Of a stretch of 26,858 bases of DNA, positions 8,219 through 15,062 are shown one piece after another. Below the pieces are notes generated by a model that was not told where the DNA came from, ran no database searches, and was given only the letters and a program-made list of their open reading frames with translations. A program made the translations under genes and the position numbers. The stretch covers positions 1-26,858 of the IMG/VR virus record IMGVR_UViG_3300050025_000038; one strand, written 5' to 3'. Each line of letters begins with the position of its first letter. Position 1 is the first letter of the stretch. The DNA is from a virus.

Positions 8219-9435
8219 GCTGCCACCTCGACCCGTTGCTCCAGGAGCGCGGCGAACTGCTGAGCCGCCAGCTTCCAGCTGAACTCGCGAACGTGCATCG
8301 AACCCAGCATCCCGGCCTCGCGGGCGCGAGCCGGGTGAGTGATGTAGAACTCGACCGCCTCAGTGAAGCGGCCCTCATCTGGGCGCGCCCACAGACAGGA
8401 GTAGATGCTGTCCACTAGGCCGCCCACCGGAACGCAGGTGCCGCCATTGCCGACCACCTCGGGCACACTCGAATAACCGAGTCCCACCACTGGCGTTCCG
8501 CAGGCTAGGGCCTCCGCTATTGTAAGCCCGAAGCCCTCCGCTGAGGAAGAGACATAAACGTCGGCCGCGTTGTACATCGCGTTGAGCAGCTTGCGGTCGC
8601 AGGGGTAGAGTCCGGTCGGGCTCATGCGGTTCTGGATGTCGATGGCGTACTTGGACACTTCGTCGGCCAAGTCGCCGCCCTGATCCTGCACGCGGCAGTG
8701 GAAGCGGAACTGCGCCTCGGGGTGATGGCTCAGGACGGGCGCCAGCGAGCGCAGCAGCGAGGCGTACATCTTGCGCGGCATGTTGGCGTCGGCCCGGAAG
8801 ATGAGCGGCCCTTCGACGCCAAAGAACCGCTTACACTCGACCTTGCTCGTGAGCTTGATAAGCGTCTTACCGTCGGTTAGGACGATAGGCTTGAACGGGC
8901 TCACGGGCCAGAACGACTCCGTGTCGATACCGTGGTACACGACCGGCGGCCGAGAACCCGTCACGCGCTCGATCTCATCCGCGCCAAACTCGCACATCGC
9001 CACGGGTGAGACGTGCTCCCAGATCGTCGCCCACTTCGGCGGCGAGTCCATGCCCTCGATGGGGACGTAGTGCCAGATCGGGAAGCCTTCAGGGATCATT
9101 TCGAGCAGGTGGCTCATCTTGAGACTGCCCACGTCGCCCACGACGAGAGCTTTCTCCGGCGTCCAGCCGTCCTCGAACACTCCGCCGCTGAACATCTCGC
9201 GCACGCGCTGCGAAGTCCGAACGACCCCCTCCGGCGTACCCAATGAGAGCCAGCCGTTCTTTTGCCCGAGCATCGCCACGCGGCCCTCGAAAGCCGGGGG
9301 GATGAGCTGGTCGGTGCCCTCATTGAGTGAGACGAAGCGCACATCGAGCCCGAGCTTGAGCAGCTCCGTGCCCAGCCCGAACGTCACGGTGCCGAACCCG
9401 GTGGCGGCGGTGTCTCCAATGAACAAGACTTTCAC
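8215..9435 (-). CDS. GT4-family (GT-B fold) glycosyltransferase
   Basis: A 406-residue retaining-type glycosyltransferase of the GT4 group, which transfers a sugar from a nucleotide donor in the cytoplasm. Visible features are the N-terminal Rossmann start (VKVLFIGDTAATGFGTV, a glycine-rich acceptor-side loop), HGID at 169-172, and the C-terminal donor site with E300-GFG and E308 in the E-x7-E arrangement followed by ACGTPVVG. Length is normal for the family. I chose the GTG at 9435 because it overlaps the previous stop (GTGA) and has AGG seven to nine bases upstream; an ATG at 9507 would add 24 residues inside the preceding gene. It is the last gene of the cassette and is coupled to the connector gene. 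Confidence 0.88.
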   Translation of the reverse strand: MKVLFIGDTAATGFGTVTFGLGTELLKLGLDVRFVSLNEGTDQLIPPAFEGRVAMLGQKNGWLSLGTPEGVVRTSQRVREMFSGGVFEDGWTPEKALVVGDVGSLKMSHLLEMIPEGFPIWHYVPIEGMDSPPKWATIWEHVSPVAMCEFGADEIERVTGSRPPVVYHGIDTESFWPVSPFKPIVLTDGKTLIKLTSKVECKRFFGVEGPLIFRADANMPRKMYASLLRSLAPVLSHHPEAQFRFHCRVQDQGGDLADEVSKYAIDIQNRMSPTGLYPCDRKLLNAMYNAADVYVSSSAEGFGLTIAEALACGTPVVGLGYSSVPEVVGNGGTCVPVGGLVDSIYSCLWARPDEGRFTEAVEFYITHPARAREAGMLGSMHVREFSWKLAAQQFAALLEQRVEVAA

Positions 9436-10037
9436 GGTGTTACCTCTGCATGACGTGCGTCCCATAGCGCCTGATCGGCAGCCACGATAGGCCCCTTCTC
9501 GTCCCACACCTTACGCGCTGAGCCGTCCACCTGATGAATGATCGGCAACCCCCGGATACGGCACACGAGCCGCCCGGCAGCGCGGACGCGCTCCTCGAAG
9601 TCGTCGTCGCCGAACCACCATCCGTAAGACTCGTCGAATACCGGCAGGTTGACGGGTGCGCGGAACATGAAGCAGAACCCCGCCATGCCGCCGCGGCCCC
9701 ATGATCCTTCGGTGGCCTGTAGGGTGAGCGGCTCGATTGGCAGACTGCCAAAGCCCACGCTTACGTCCGGGTATACGACGCCCACTAACGGGTCGGTATC
9801 CAGAGCGCGCGCCATGAGCGGCAGCGTTCCGGGGAGGATGGTTATATCGTCATTCAGGATGGCGATATGGTCCACGTTCCCCGCAAGCCGCACGCCCTCA
9901 TTCCACATTCGGTAGATGCGATGTTCGTAGTCGGCGGACTCCAGTAGATGCACCTCTACGCCGTCGGCCTCCAGCAGCGCAATCAGCGGGTCGAGCTGTG
10001 GCGGGTGAAACCGAGTCGGGATGACGGCGGCGATCAT
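9432..10037 (-). CDS. GT-A fold (GT2-like) glycosyltransferase
   Basis: A 201-residue short GT-A enzyme beginning MIAAVIPTRFHPPQL. It has an N-DD motif at 62-64 (HIAILNDDITILPG) in the position of the metal/nucleotide-binding aspartates, a GGMAGFCFMFR segment near 117-126, and a DDD at 144-146 (GWWFGDDDFEERV) in the position of the catalytic region of GT2 enzymes. It lacks any membrane segment, so it should act as a soluble or peripheral transferase. The ATG at 10037 overlaps the preceding stop by four bases. Donor and acceptor cannot be read from the sequence. Confidence 0.75.
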   Translation of the reverse strand: MIAAVIPTRFHPPQLDPLIALLEADGVEVHLLESADYEHRIYRMWNEGVRLAGNVDHIAILNDDITILPGTLPLMARALDTDPLVGVVYPDVSVGFGSLPIEPLTLQATEGSWGRGGMAGFCFMFRAPVNLPVFDESYGWWFGDDDFEERVRAAGRLVCRIRGLPIIHQVDGSARKVWDEKGPIVAADQALWDARHAEVTP

Positions 10038-10639
10038 GCGTCCACTCTCGGAACGTGCAGGTTGGGGAAGTAGCGATAGACGACATCTGGCACGAACCCG
10101 AACGTCACGCCGTCCGCGAGCATCTGCGCCACGAGCGCCCAGTCGGATGGGTAGTTCGATACCTTCAGGCGTTGCGGGAGTCCGGCTCGGCACATGAAAG
10201 ACTGGATCTGTCCTTCTCGGGGCGGGTAGGCTCCGATGAACCCGCATCCCACAACCTCGGCCCGTCCATAGACTGCATCCACGCCGTCCGTAGCCGCCAG
10301 GAGCACGGATAGGGCGTCGGGGGGAAGTTCGTCGTCATCCGCCAGGCCGGTGGTCCATTCGCCGTGTGCATGATCCATCCCCCAATTGGATGCGTTCACG
10401 GCAGTCTGCCGCCAAGCCGCTTCGGGATCGTTCTCCGGGTACGCCTGGCGGGGTAGGTTGACAAACGAGATACGGTGATCCGCGATGCCGGCCTCGATGG
10501 CGGCGACAGTCTCAGGTGCGCATCCGTCCCCGACAATGAGCATCTCCCAATCCGTGTGCGTCTGGGCCAGGACGGACGGGACGCACCGGCTGAACAACAG
10601 GCCCGGCCGGTTGTACGTGGGGGTGATGATGGTGATCAC
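10034..10639 (-). CDS. GT2-family glycosyltransferase
   Basis: A 201-residue GT2 enzyme with the classical opening VITIITPTYNRPGLL, a GDG near 37-39 and the DDDE block at 101-104 (GEWTTGLADDDELPPDAL) that binds the metal and nucleotide sugar. It is shorter than most GT2 proteins and has no transmembrane segments. The GTG at 10639 overlaps the KAS III stop (GTGA); the frame is open 64 codons further upstream, but that part is Arg-rich shadow of the KAS III gene. Family assignment is strong, specificity unknown. Confidence 0.85.
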   Translation of the reverse strand: MITIITPTYNRPGLLFSRCVPSVLAQTHTDWEMLIVGDGCAPETVAAIEAGIADHRISFVNLPRQAYPENDPEAAWRQTAVNASNWGMDHAHGEWTTGLADDDELPPDALSVLLAATDGVDAVYGRAEVVGCGFIGAYPPREGQIQSFMCRAGLPQRLKVSNYPSDWALVAQMLADGVTFGFVPDVVYRYFPNLHVPRVDA

Positions 10640-11574
10640 GGCATGATCCAACAGGACGCGCCGAACCCGAAGCCCGCGCCCACGGCGGCGAAGCACACCT
10701 TCGAACCCGACTTGATAGCGCCGGCCTCTACGGCGTCCGCGAGCGCAATCGGCACCGAAGCCGCGCCGGCATTGCCCACCGTTTCGACGTTGGTATACGT
10801 CTTGGTCATTTGCACATGAAGTATGCCGCACAAGAACTCAATGAGCCGCAGGTTGGCCTGGTGGAAGATGAAGCAATCCACGTCCGCCACGTCCCAATGC
10901 GCCTTATCGAGCGCACGTAAAACCGTACGCGGCAGGTGCGCGAGTGCTTGCTTGCCTGTGGCGAAGCCGTACTGCTCGATATGCGGGAACGCCGTCCCGC
11001 GCTTGCAGCGCACCGCCTCATATTCCGAAGAGTCGGCGTAGTAAGCGTTCGCCACGAACCCAACATCCGCGGGGCCCAAGACAACCGCGCCCGCGCCGTC
11101 AGAGAAGAACGGGGCCGTGTTCTCATCCGTCTTGTCAATGAAGTCCGCCACGACTTCCGAACCCACCACTAGCGCGTAGTGAACCGTGGGGTCTACCGTC
11201 ATCCGATCCGTCGCCACTCCGAGCGCCGCGACGAACCCAGAGCAGTTGGCTTGGAGGTCGAAGAACTGCCCGCCCTTCAGTCCTAGGTCGTGGTGGAGCT
11301 TCGCGCTCGCGGCCGGGAACAGATAGTCATGGCTGAACGTTGCGACGATAGTGAGCCCTATCTGCTCCGGGGAGACTTGCGCCGCGTCTAGGGCCTTCCT
11401 GGCGGCTTGTAGGGCCAAGGACGCGACAGTCTCGCCATCCACCGCCATGTAGCGTTGCTTGATACCAGTCTTTTCGACGATCCACTCCGGTGTAACGGGT
11501 AGCGTCTGGCAGAGTTCCTCGTTCGAGAGAAGCTTCGATCCCATCGCGCGGCCGGTTCCGAGTATGCCGATCAT
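10636..11574 (-). CDS. 3-oxoacyl-ACP synthase III (FabH-like, KAS III)
   Basis: A 312-residue thiolase-fold condensing enzyme, the same length as bacterial FabH. All three catalytic residues are present: Cys111 in ANCSGF, His238 in IFHQAN and Asn268 in VGNAGAASVP, with the C-terminal GFGFGASCW loop. KAS III enzymes condense an acyl-CoA starter with malonyl-ACP; relatives in secondary metabolism instead transfer acyl groups. In this operon it accompanies an acyl carrier protein and an SDR reductase, so a product such as a short 3-hydroxyacyl-ACP is a reasonable inference. Start ATG at 11574 overlaps the preceding stop (ATGA). A KAS III in a phage structural operon is unusual. Identification is near certain; the substrate is unknown. 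Confidence 0.95.
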   Translation of the reverse strand: MIGILGTGRAMGSKLLSNEELCQTLPVTPEWIVEKTGIKQRYMAVDGETVASLALQAARKALDAAQVSPEQIGLTIVATFSHDYLFPAASAKLHHDLGLKGGQFFDLQANCSGFVAALGVATDRMTVDPTVHYALVVGSEVVADFIDKTDENTAPFFSDGAGAVVLGPADVGFVANAYYADSSEYEAVRCKRGTAFPHIEQYGFATGKQALAHLPRTVLRALDKAHWDVADVDCFIFHQANLRLIEFLCGILHVQMTKTYTNVETVGNAGAASVPIALADAVEAGAIKSGSKVCFAAVGAGFGFGASCWIMP

Positions 11575-11777
11575 GTCGCCTCCAATACGAGCCAGTGCCT
11601 GTTCGGGTCTGCTACGGCGGGGTCTTTGGCGGGATCGTAGATAGGCTCGTCATCATTCGCGGCACGGTGTACCCACAACCCCCCGTTAGGCGGGACAGGC
11701 TCCTTGCTAGGTCCACACCAGCAAAACGGGTTAGGGGAATGGTTCTGCCAATCCGGGAGGACGTGCACTGTATTCAC
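11571..11777 (-). CDS. Small 68-aa protein of unknown function
   Basis: Starts with GTG at 11777 overlapping the SDR stop (GTGA), with GGAGGT five bases upstream, and ends overlapping the KAS III start (ATGA). The longer open frame up to 11978 is an antisense-like shadow of the SDR gene. The protein is acidic with many Pro, Asp and Trp residues, a FCWCG element near residues 18-22 and the segment GGLWVHRAANDDEPIYDPA. No signal peptide or membrane segment is visible. I do not recognise the family. Its tight coupling on both sides argues it is translated and belongs to the cassette. Confidence 0.65.
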   Translation of the reverse strand: MNTVHVLPDWQNHSPNPFCWCGPSKEPVPPNGGLWVHRAANDDEPIYDPAKDPAVADPNRHWLVLEAT

Positions 11778-12412
11778 CTTGCACCTCCGAGGTAGATCGT
11801 CTGTCCCGTGATGAATGGGCTGGAGCAGAAGAAGTCCACCACGGCGAACACGTCTTCGAACGTCGCCATGCCCAACGGCAGCCGCGACAGGATGGCTTTC
11901 TGAGTCGCTTCGGAATGCGCGGCCCACATCGCGGTAGGCAGCGCCGAGACGCCCACCGTGTTTACCGTGACGCCCCACGGTGCGAACTCCTTGGCGAGTA
12001 CGCCCGTCATGGCCTCACAACCGGCTTTCGTTGCGGTGTAGAGCGCGGTTCCGGCGTCCTCGAATGGCACGGCAATCGAGCCGATATTGATAATGCGTCC
12101 ACCCGTAGAGCGCATACGCTTGGCCGCTTCGACGGAGCAGTTGAACGTCCCGAGCAAGTTTGTGAGTACCGTCTCACGCGCGATACCGTCAGGCGTGGCA
12201 GCGGCATAGGACGCGGAGCCGACGGCGGCGTTGTTCACAAGGATGTCAACGTGCGGAGGCAGAGCCGCGCGCACCGCTGCGGGATCGCTCACGTCGCAAC
12301 CGTTCGTCCGGCTGAGATCAAACACGTTGGCGCCCTCGAAGTGACCCGCAAGTTCCAAGCCAAGCCCACGACTGGCCCCGGTGATGACAACGCCCAGTCC
12401 CTCGTATTTCAT
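11774..12412 (-). CDS. Short-chain dehydrogenase/reductase (FabG-like)
   Basis: A 212-residue classical SDR. It has the dinucleotide-binding TGASRGLG at 11-18, NNAA at 60-63, Ser112 in the IGS motif, and the active-site Tyr125-x3-Lys129 (YTATK). It is somewhat shorter than the ~245 residues usual for FabG. SDRs of this group reduce 3-oxoacyl-ACP or sugar keto groups with NAD(P)H. Its neighbours, an acyl carrier protein upstream and a KAS III downstream, favour a 3-oxoacyl-ACP reductase role; reduction of a keto-sugar is the main alternative because an FdtA-like isomerase is also encoded nearby. Start ATG 12412 overlaps the ACP stop. Confidence 0.9.
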   Translation of the reverse strand: MKYEGLGVVITGASRGLGLELAGHFEGANVFDLSRTNGCDVSDPAAVRAALPPHVDILVNNAAVGSASYAAATPDGIARETVLTNLLGTFNCSVEAAKRMRSTGGRIINIGSIAVPFEDAGTALYTATKAGCEAMTGVLAKEFAPWGVTVNTVGVSALPTAMWAAHSEATQKAILSRLPLGMATFEDVFAVVDFFCSSPFITGQTIYLGGAR

Positions 12413-12669
12413 GCGTTCTCCAGGTAGGCGGCGAACGTCGCCACGGTGGCGTAACGCTCTGCGGGATCGAACGTGCCGTCCGGGTTCAGGTTCAGCGTGA
12501 CGCCCTTGGCGCGCAGGCCGTCCTCCACCTCCAGGATGGCGGAGATAAACCCTAGCGAGTCCAGATCGGAGTCTGGGCCGTAGACAACGGTGGACGGCGT
12601 AACGTCCACGCTGCCGTCGCCCTGAAGCTGGAACGCCCGCTTGACTGCGGCGATGACAAGTGCTTCCAC
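12409..12669 (-). CDS. Acyl carrier protein
   Basis: An 86-residue acidic helical protein with the phosphopantetheine attachment motif DSLGF; the serine is residue 38 counting from the chosen start. The surrounding DLDSLGFISAILEVEDGL is the typical start of ACP helix II, and the length is normal. A host phosphopantetheinyl transferase would be needed, since none is seen here. I chose the GTG at 12669 because GGAG stands about seven bases upstream; a TTG at 12681 would add four residues. ACP presumably carries the acyl group made by the KAS III and SDR and delivers it to the GNAT-type transferase (inference). Confidence 0.9.
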   Translation of the reverse strand: MEALVIAAVKRAFQLQGDGSVDVTPSTVVYGPDSDLDSLGFISAILEVEDGLRAKGVTLNLNPDGTFDPAERYATVATFAAYLENA

Positions 12670-12670
12670 G

Positions 12671-13234
12671 TTAGTCTCCAATCAGCCCGCTGAGTCGCGG
12701 GCGCATGATGTTGCGATAGTCGTCTTGCGTGCAGCCCATCCACACCGCGTCCATGTAGTGTCCGTTCAGGAAGTAGAAGTCCTTGAGCCGTCCTTCTTCC
12801 TTGACGCCGATATACCTAGCCCATGCGAGCATGCCAGAGTTTTCGGAGGCGATGGGACCATGCTGGCTGTGGAGCTTCAGCACGTCGAAGGCGTAGTCGT
12901 ATAGCAAGCGCGACGCTTCGGCGGCAATCACGCCGTTTCCGTAGGGCTTCACGAGTTCGGGCTCGCCGATCAGGAAGTGGCCCATCTCGAACGTCTTGTG
13001 AGTGTGCGAGATTTCCACGAGAGACAGCATCCCCACGGGTTCGCCCGTCACGAGCTGCTGAATGAAGTTGTACTCAGTGTCAGGCCGCGAGGCGATCCAT
13101 GCGCGCTGCTCTTCGACGTTCCGCGCGCCGCGGTTCAGCAGGAACGCCCGCGGGGACTCGCGCCACTTATGCGTAATCTCGGCGTCGTCTGGTACGAGCG
13201 GCCGAAGACTGACATACCGTCCGGTGAGTATCAA
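12671..13234 (-). CDS. GNAT-family N-acyltransferase
   Basis: A 187-residue GNAT protein of the RimJ/RimL or sugar N-acetyltransferase type. It opens with LTGRYVSLRPLVPDDAE, has HKWRE near residue 22, and the acyl-CoA-binding region is seen as the EMGHFLIGEPELVKPYGNG stretch followed by an amphipathic helix and the typical ASENSGMLAWARYIG C-terminal element. The best start is a TTG at 13234 overlapping the previous stop (TTGA), with GGAGG seven bases upstream. In sugar pathways such enzymes acylate the amino group of a nucleotide-activated amino sugar (PseH is an example). Here the donor could be acyl-CoA or the cassette's own acyl-ACP. Protein N-terminal acetylation is a less likely alternative. 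Confidence 0.8.
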   Translation of the reverse strand: MILTGRYVSLRPLVPDDAEITHKWRESPRAFLLNRGARNVEEQRAWIASRPDTEYNFIQQLVTGEPVGMLSLVEISHTHKTFEMGHFLIGEPELVKPYGNGVIAAEASRLLYDYAFDVLKLHSQHGPIASENSGMLAWARYIGVKEEGRLKDFYFLNGHYMDAVWMGCTQDDYRNIMRPRLSGLIGD

Positions 13235-13929
13235 AGCGGGTCCTCCACGGTTGCGCCGGCCACAGCGGACGCCCACCACGCGGCGAAGTCATCGTCGTTC
13301 AGGGAGCCGAGATAGCGCCAGTGCGTCGCCACGCCTTGCGGTTGGTTGGACAGGGTTGCGAGCGCATGGCGCATCTTCGCCTTCGCGCCTTCGAGTGAGC
13401 GGTACGGCAGGTGGCGAATAACCACCGGAGCCGGCGCGAAGTCATAGGCCCCTGCCTCATGGCGGCTGTAGTCAACCTGTACGTCGGCGCGGAACGCTAC
13501 CTTATACGGTGAGAGCAGGGCCGGCCAACGGTTCGAGTGGACGCGGAACGGATCTCCGAGCGGATCGGTAGGCTGCGGGATGAACGTATACACGCCCGCC
13601 GTGAAACCCGCCGCGTCGGGCAGCATGTCGCGGATACGCCCGCCGGGCACGTACCACCACTCGTCCGAGTCGCAGGGGATCAACCAATCGGCGCCCTTTT
13701 CCCGTGCCAGATCAGCCATCTCAGCGTACATGCGCGGGACGCAGTACGTGAACTCGGGCTCGATCCTGACGGTGAGTCTGGGACTGTCGTCGGCGATCAG
13801 GATCTCCCGCGTGCGGTCGGTCGAATTATTGTCGGTGACTATCACAATATCGCATTCGGCGAGCATGTGACGCACGACGGAGGCGACTATATCCTCATCA
13901 TTCCAAGTGGCCATGAGCCCGGCGATCAT
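13231..13929 (-). CDS. GT-A fold (GT2-like) glycosyltransferase
   Basis: A 232-residue transferase starting MIAGLMATWNDEDIV, a GT2-type opening, with VTDNNSTDRT at 31-40 in the nucleotide-binding loop and D87-S-D89-E90-W-W as the metal-binding site (IPCDSDEWWY). The C-terminal part contains FRVHSNRWPALLSPYK and a conserved-looking HLPYRSLEGAKAKM helix, like the GT2 subgroup that has an acceptor-binding helix after the catalytic core. No membrane segments. ATG 13929 overlaps the stop of the isomerase gene. Specificity unknown. Confidence 0.8.
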   Translation of the reverse strand: MIAGLMATWNDEDIVASVVRHMLAECDIVIVTDNNSTDRTREILIADDSPRLTVRIEPEFTYCVPRMYAEMADLAREKGADWLIPCDSDEWWYVPGGRIRDMLPDAAGFTAGVYTFIPQPTDPLGDPFRVHSNRWPALLSPYKVAFRADVQVDYSRHEAGAYDFAPAPVVIRHLPYRSLEGAKAKMRHALATLSNQPQGVATHWRYLGSLNDDDFAAWWASAVAGATVEDPL

Positions 13930-14375
13930 CGGACGCCCTGGAGTTCTTCCAGTGAGTGCGTCTTTGCGCGGCGTTCGAAGTACGGCTCCTCCAGTACCTC
14001 CAACCCGGCCTTGAACAGCTCGAAGTCGCGGATGTAGTCGGCCTCGTCATATTGCGTGGACGCCAGAACTAGAGCAACGGAGTTCGAGCTGAAGTTGGAC
14101 AGGCTGCGCCATACGTTCGCCGGAACGTGCAGTCCAACCGTGGGACGGTTGAGCTGCCAGCGGTGCGGGCCATGTTCATCGTACGTGCTCACGTCGAACG
14201 AACCAGAGATAGCGATGATTACCTCTTGCATCGTGCGCTGTGCGTGCCCGCCGCGCGAAGCCCCAGCGGGAACGTCTGTGATGTAGAACACTCTCCGAAC
14301 AGGGAACGGGATGGCGTCGCCCTCGATGGCCGTGAGCCTGCCCGATGGATCGTCGATCGTGCGCAGTTGGATCAT
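13926..14375 (-). CDS. FdtA/QdtA-like sugar 3,4-ketoisomerase (cupin)
   Basis: A 149-residue cupin of the WxcM-C/FdtA family. Members convert dTDP-4-keto-6-deoxyglucose to a 3-keto isomer, the step before amination to 3-amino-3,6-dideoxy sugars. Recognition rests on RRVFYITDVPAGASRGGHA, the ISGSFDV turn, LHVPANVWRSL and the family signature YDEADYIRDF. In the family the first motif normally reads RGxHAH with two histidines; here H44 is kept but the second is Gln46, which may alter catalysis. No aminotransferase or dTDP-glucose dehydratase is encoded in the window, so the host or another phage region would have to supply substrate and amination. Start ATG 14375 overlaps the preceding stop. Confidence 0.82.
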   Translation of the reverse strand: MIQLRTIDDPSGRLTAIEGDAIPFPVRRVFYITDVPAGASRGGHAQRTMQEVIIAISGSFDVSTYDEHGPHRWQLNRPTVGLHVPANVWRSLSNFSSNSVALVLASTQYDEADYIRDFELFKAGLEVLEEPYFERRAKTHSLEELQGVR

Positions 14376-14989
14376 GGTGCCAGCCTCCCGTACAGCGCGT
14401 CATCGGCGGCGATGCGATCTTCGGGCTTGGAGTGGATGAGATACGCCGAGCGCGGTGCCTTCGGGAGCAGAGGTGTGTTGCGTGTCTGGCTCTCGGGCCG
14501 TCCATCGAGCAGTACGAGTTCGTGAACCGGGCGATACCAGGCGCCCAAACCCGAGCGGAACAGGCGGCAGTGCCATTGGTCCTCGCCGAACTCCCCACGG
14601 ACTCCGGCGAAGTAGTTGACGCGCCAGAACAAATAACCGCGCGGCGCGTAGTAAACGGCGCCGTACCACGGCACGTCGCCCCACTCGGAGGCGTCCACTT
14701 GTGCCAGGAAGGCCATCATCGAAGGGGTCGGTAGTTCGTCAGGGTCGAGCATGAGCGTCCAGTCGCCCTTGACGTGCGTCAAGGCCGCATTGCGCGCGGC
14801 TGAAAAGTCGTCGCACCATGTGAACGGCACGAGTTCCGCGCCCCATGACGCCATGAAGTCGCAGTCGCGCTGCGAGGTGCGGTCATCCACAACGATGACA
14901 ACCTGGCCCACGACGGGCTTGACGTACTCCAACAGGGCCGCCAGCCGATCTATCTGCGGGTCCCGGACCAGCATCGCGAGGGTTATCAC
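14372..14989 (-). CDS. GT2 glycosyltransferase, WaaE-like
   Basis: A 205-residue GT2 enzyme and first gene of the cassette. Visible elements are VVIVVDDRTS at 31-39, DFSAARNAAL at 61-70, the metal-binding D82-P-D84-E85, and a C-terminal DQWHCRLFRSG followed by WYRPVHELV. This order matches WaaE/KdtX-type GT2 enzymes that add a hexose or heptose to lipopolysaccharide cores. I chose GTG 14989 with GGAG seven bases upstream; the longer frame reaches back into the capsid gene through the terminator hairpin and is Pro/Arg-rich. The 73-base gap to the capsid gene is the only real gap inside this part of the operon. Confidence 0.85.
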   Translation of the reverse strand: MITLAMLVRDPQIDRLAALLEYVKPVVGQVVIVVDDRTSQRDCDFMASWGAELVPFTWCDDFSAARNAALTHVKGDWTLMLDPDELPTPSMMAFLAQVDASEWGDVPWYGAVYYAPRGYLFWRVNYFAGVRGEFGEDQWHCRLFRSGLGAWYRPVHELVLLDGRPESQTRNTPLLPKAPRSAYLIHSKPEDRIAADDALYGRLAP

Positions 14990-15021
14990 GTTTGCGCTCC
15001 ATGTGCGTTCCTGGAAGAGGT

Positions 15022-15054
15022 GTGGGGGGCCGGGGAACGCGACCGGCCCCCCAC
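15022..15054 (-). terminator. Strong GC hairpin after the capsid gene
   Basis: A perfect 12-bp inverted repeat (arms 15022-15033 and 15043-15054, 9-base loop) begins eight bases after the capsid stop. The arms are almost all G:C (GTGGGGGGCCGG). No run of T follows on the minus strand, so it is not a textbook intrinsic terminator; it may act as a partial terminator, a 3'-end stabiliser of the capsid message, or both. It would let capsid transcripts outnumber those of the cassette and tail genes. Confidence 0.65.
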
Positions 15055-15062
15055 GATACGGG

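Noticed and set aside
7499-8263. 254-aa plus-strand open frame
   Set aside because: Antisense to the connector gene and highly Arg-rich; the minus-strand gene has overlaps and family features.
11571-11978. 135-aa version of the small cassette protein
   Set aside because: The first half is an Arg-rich shadow of the SDR gene; the GTG at 11777 with a good ribosome site gives the likely 68-aa protein.
8215-14989. Cassette as a contaminating bacterial fragment
   Set aside because: Both ends are joined to phage genes by normal spacing or a 4-base overlap, and start-codon use and overlap style match the phage genes on each side; assembly error cannot be fully excluded without reads.
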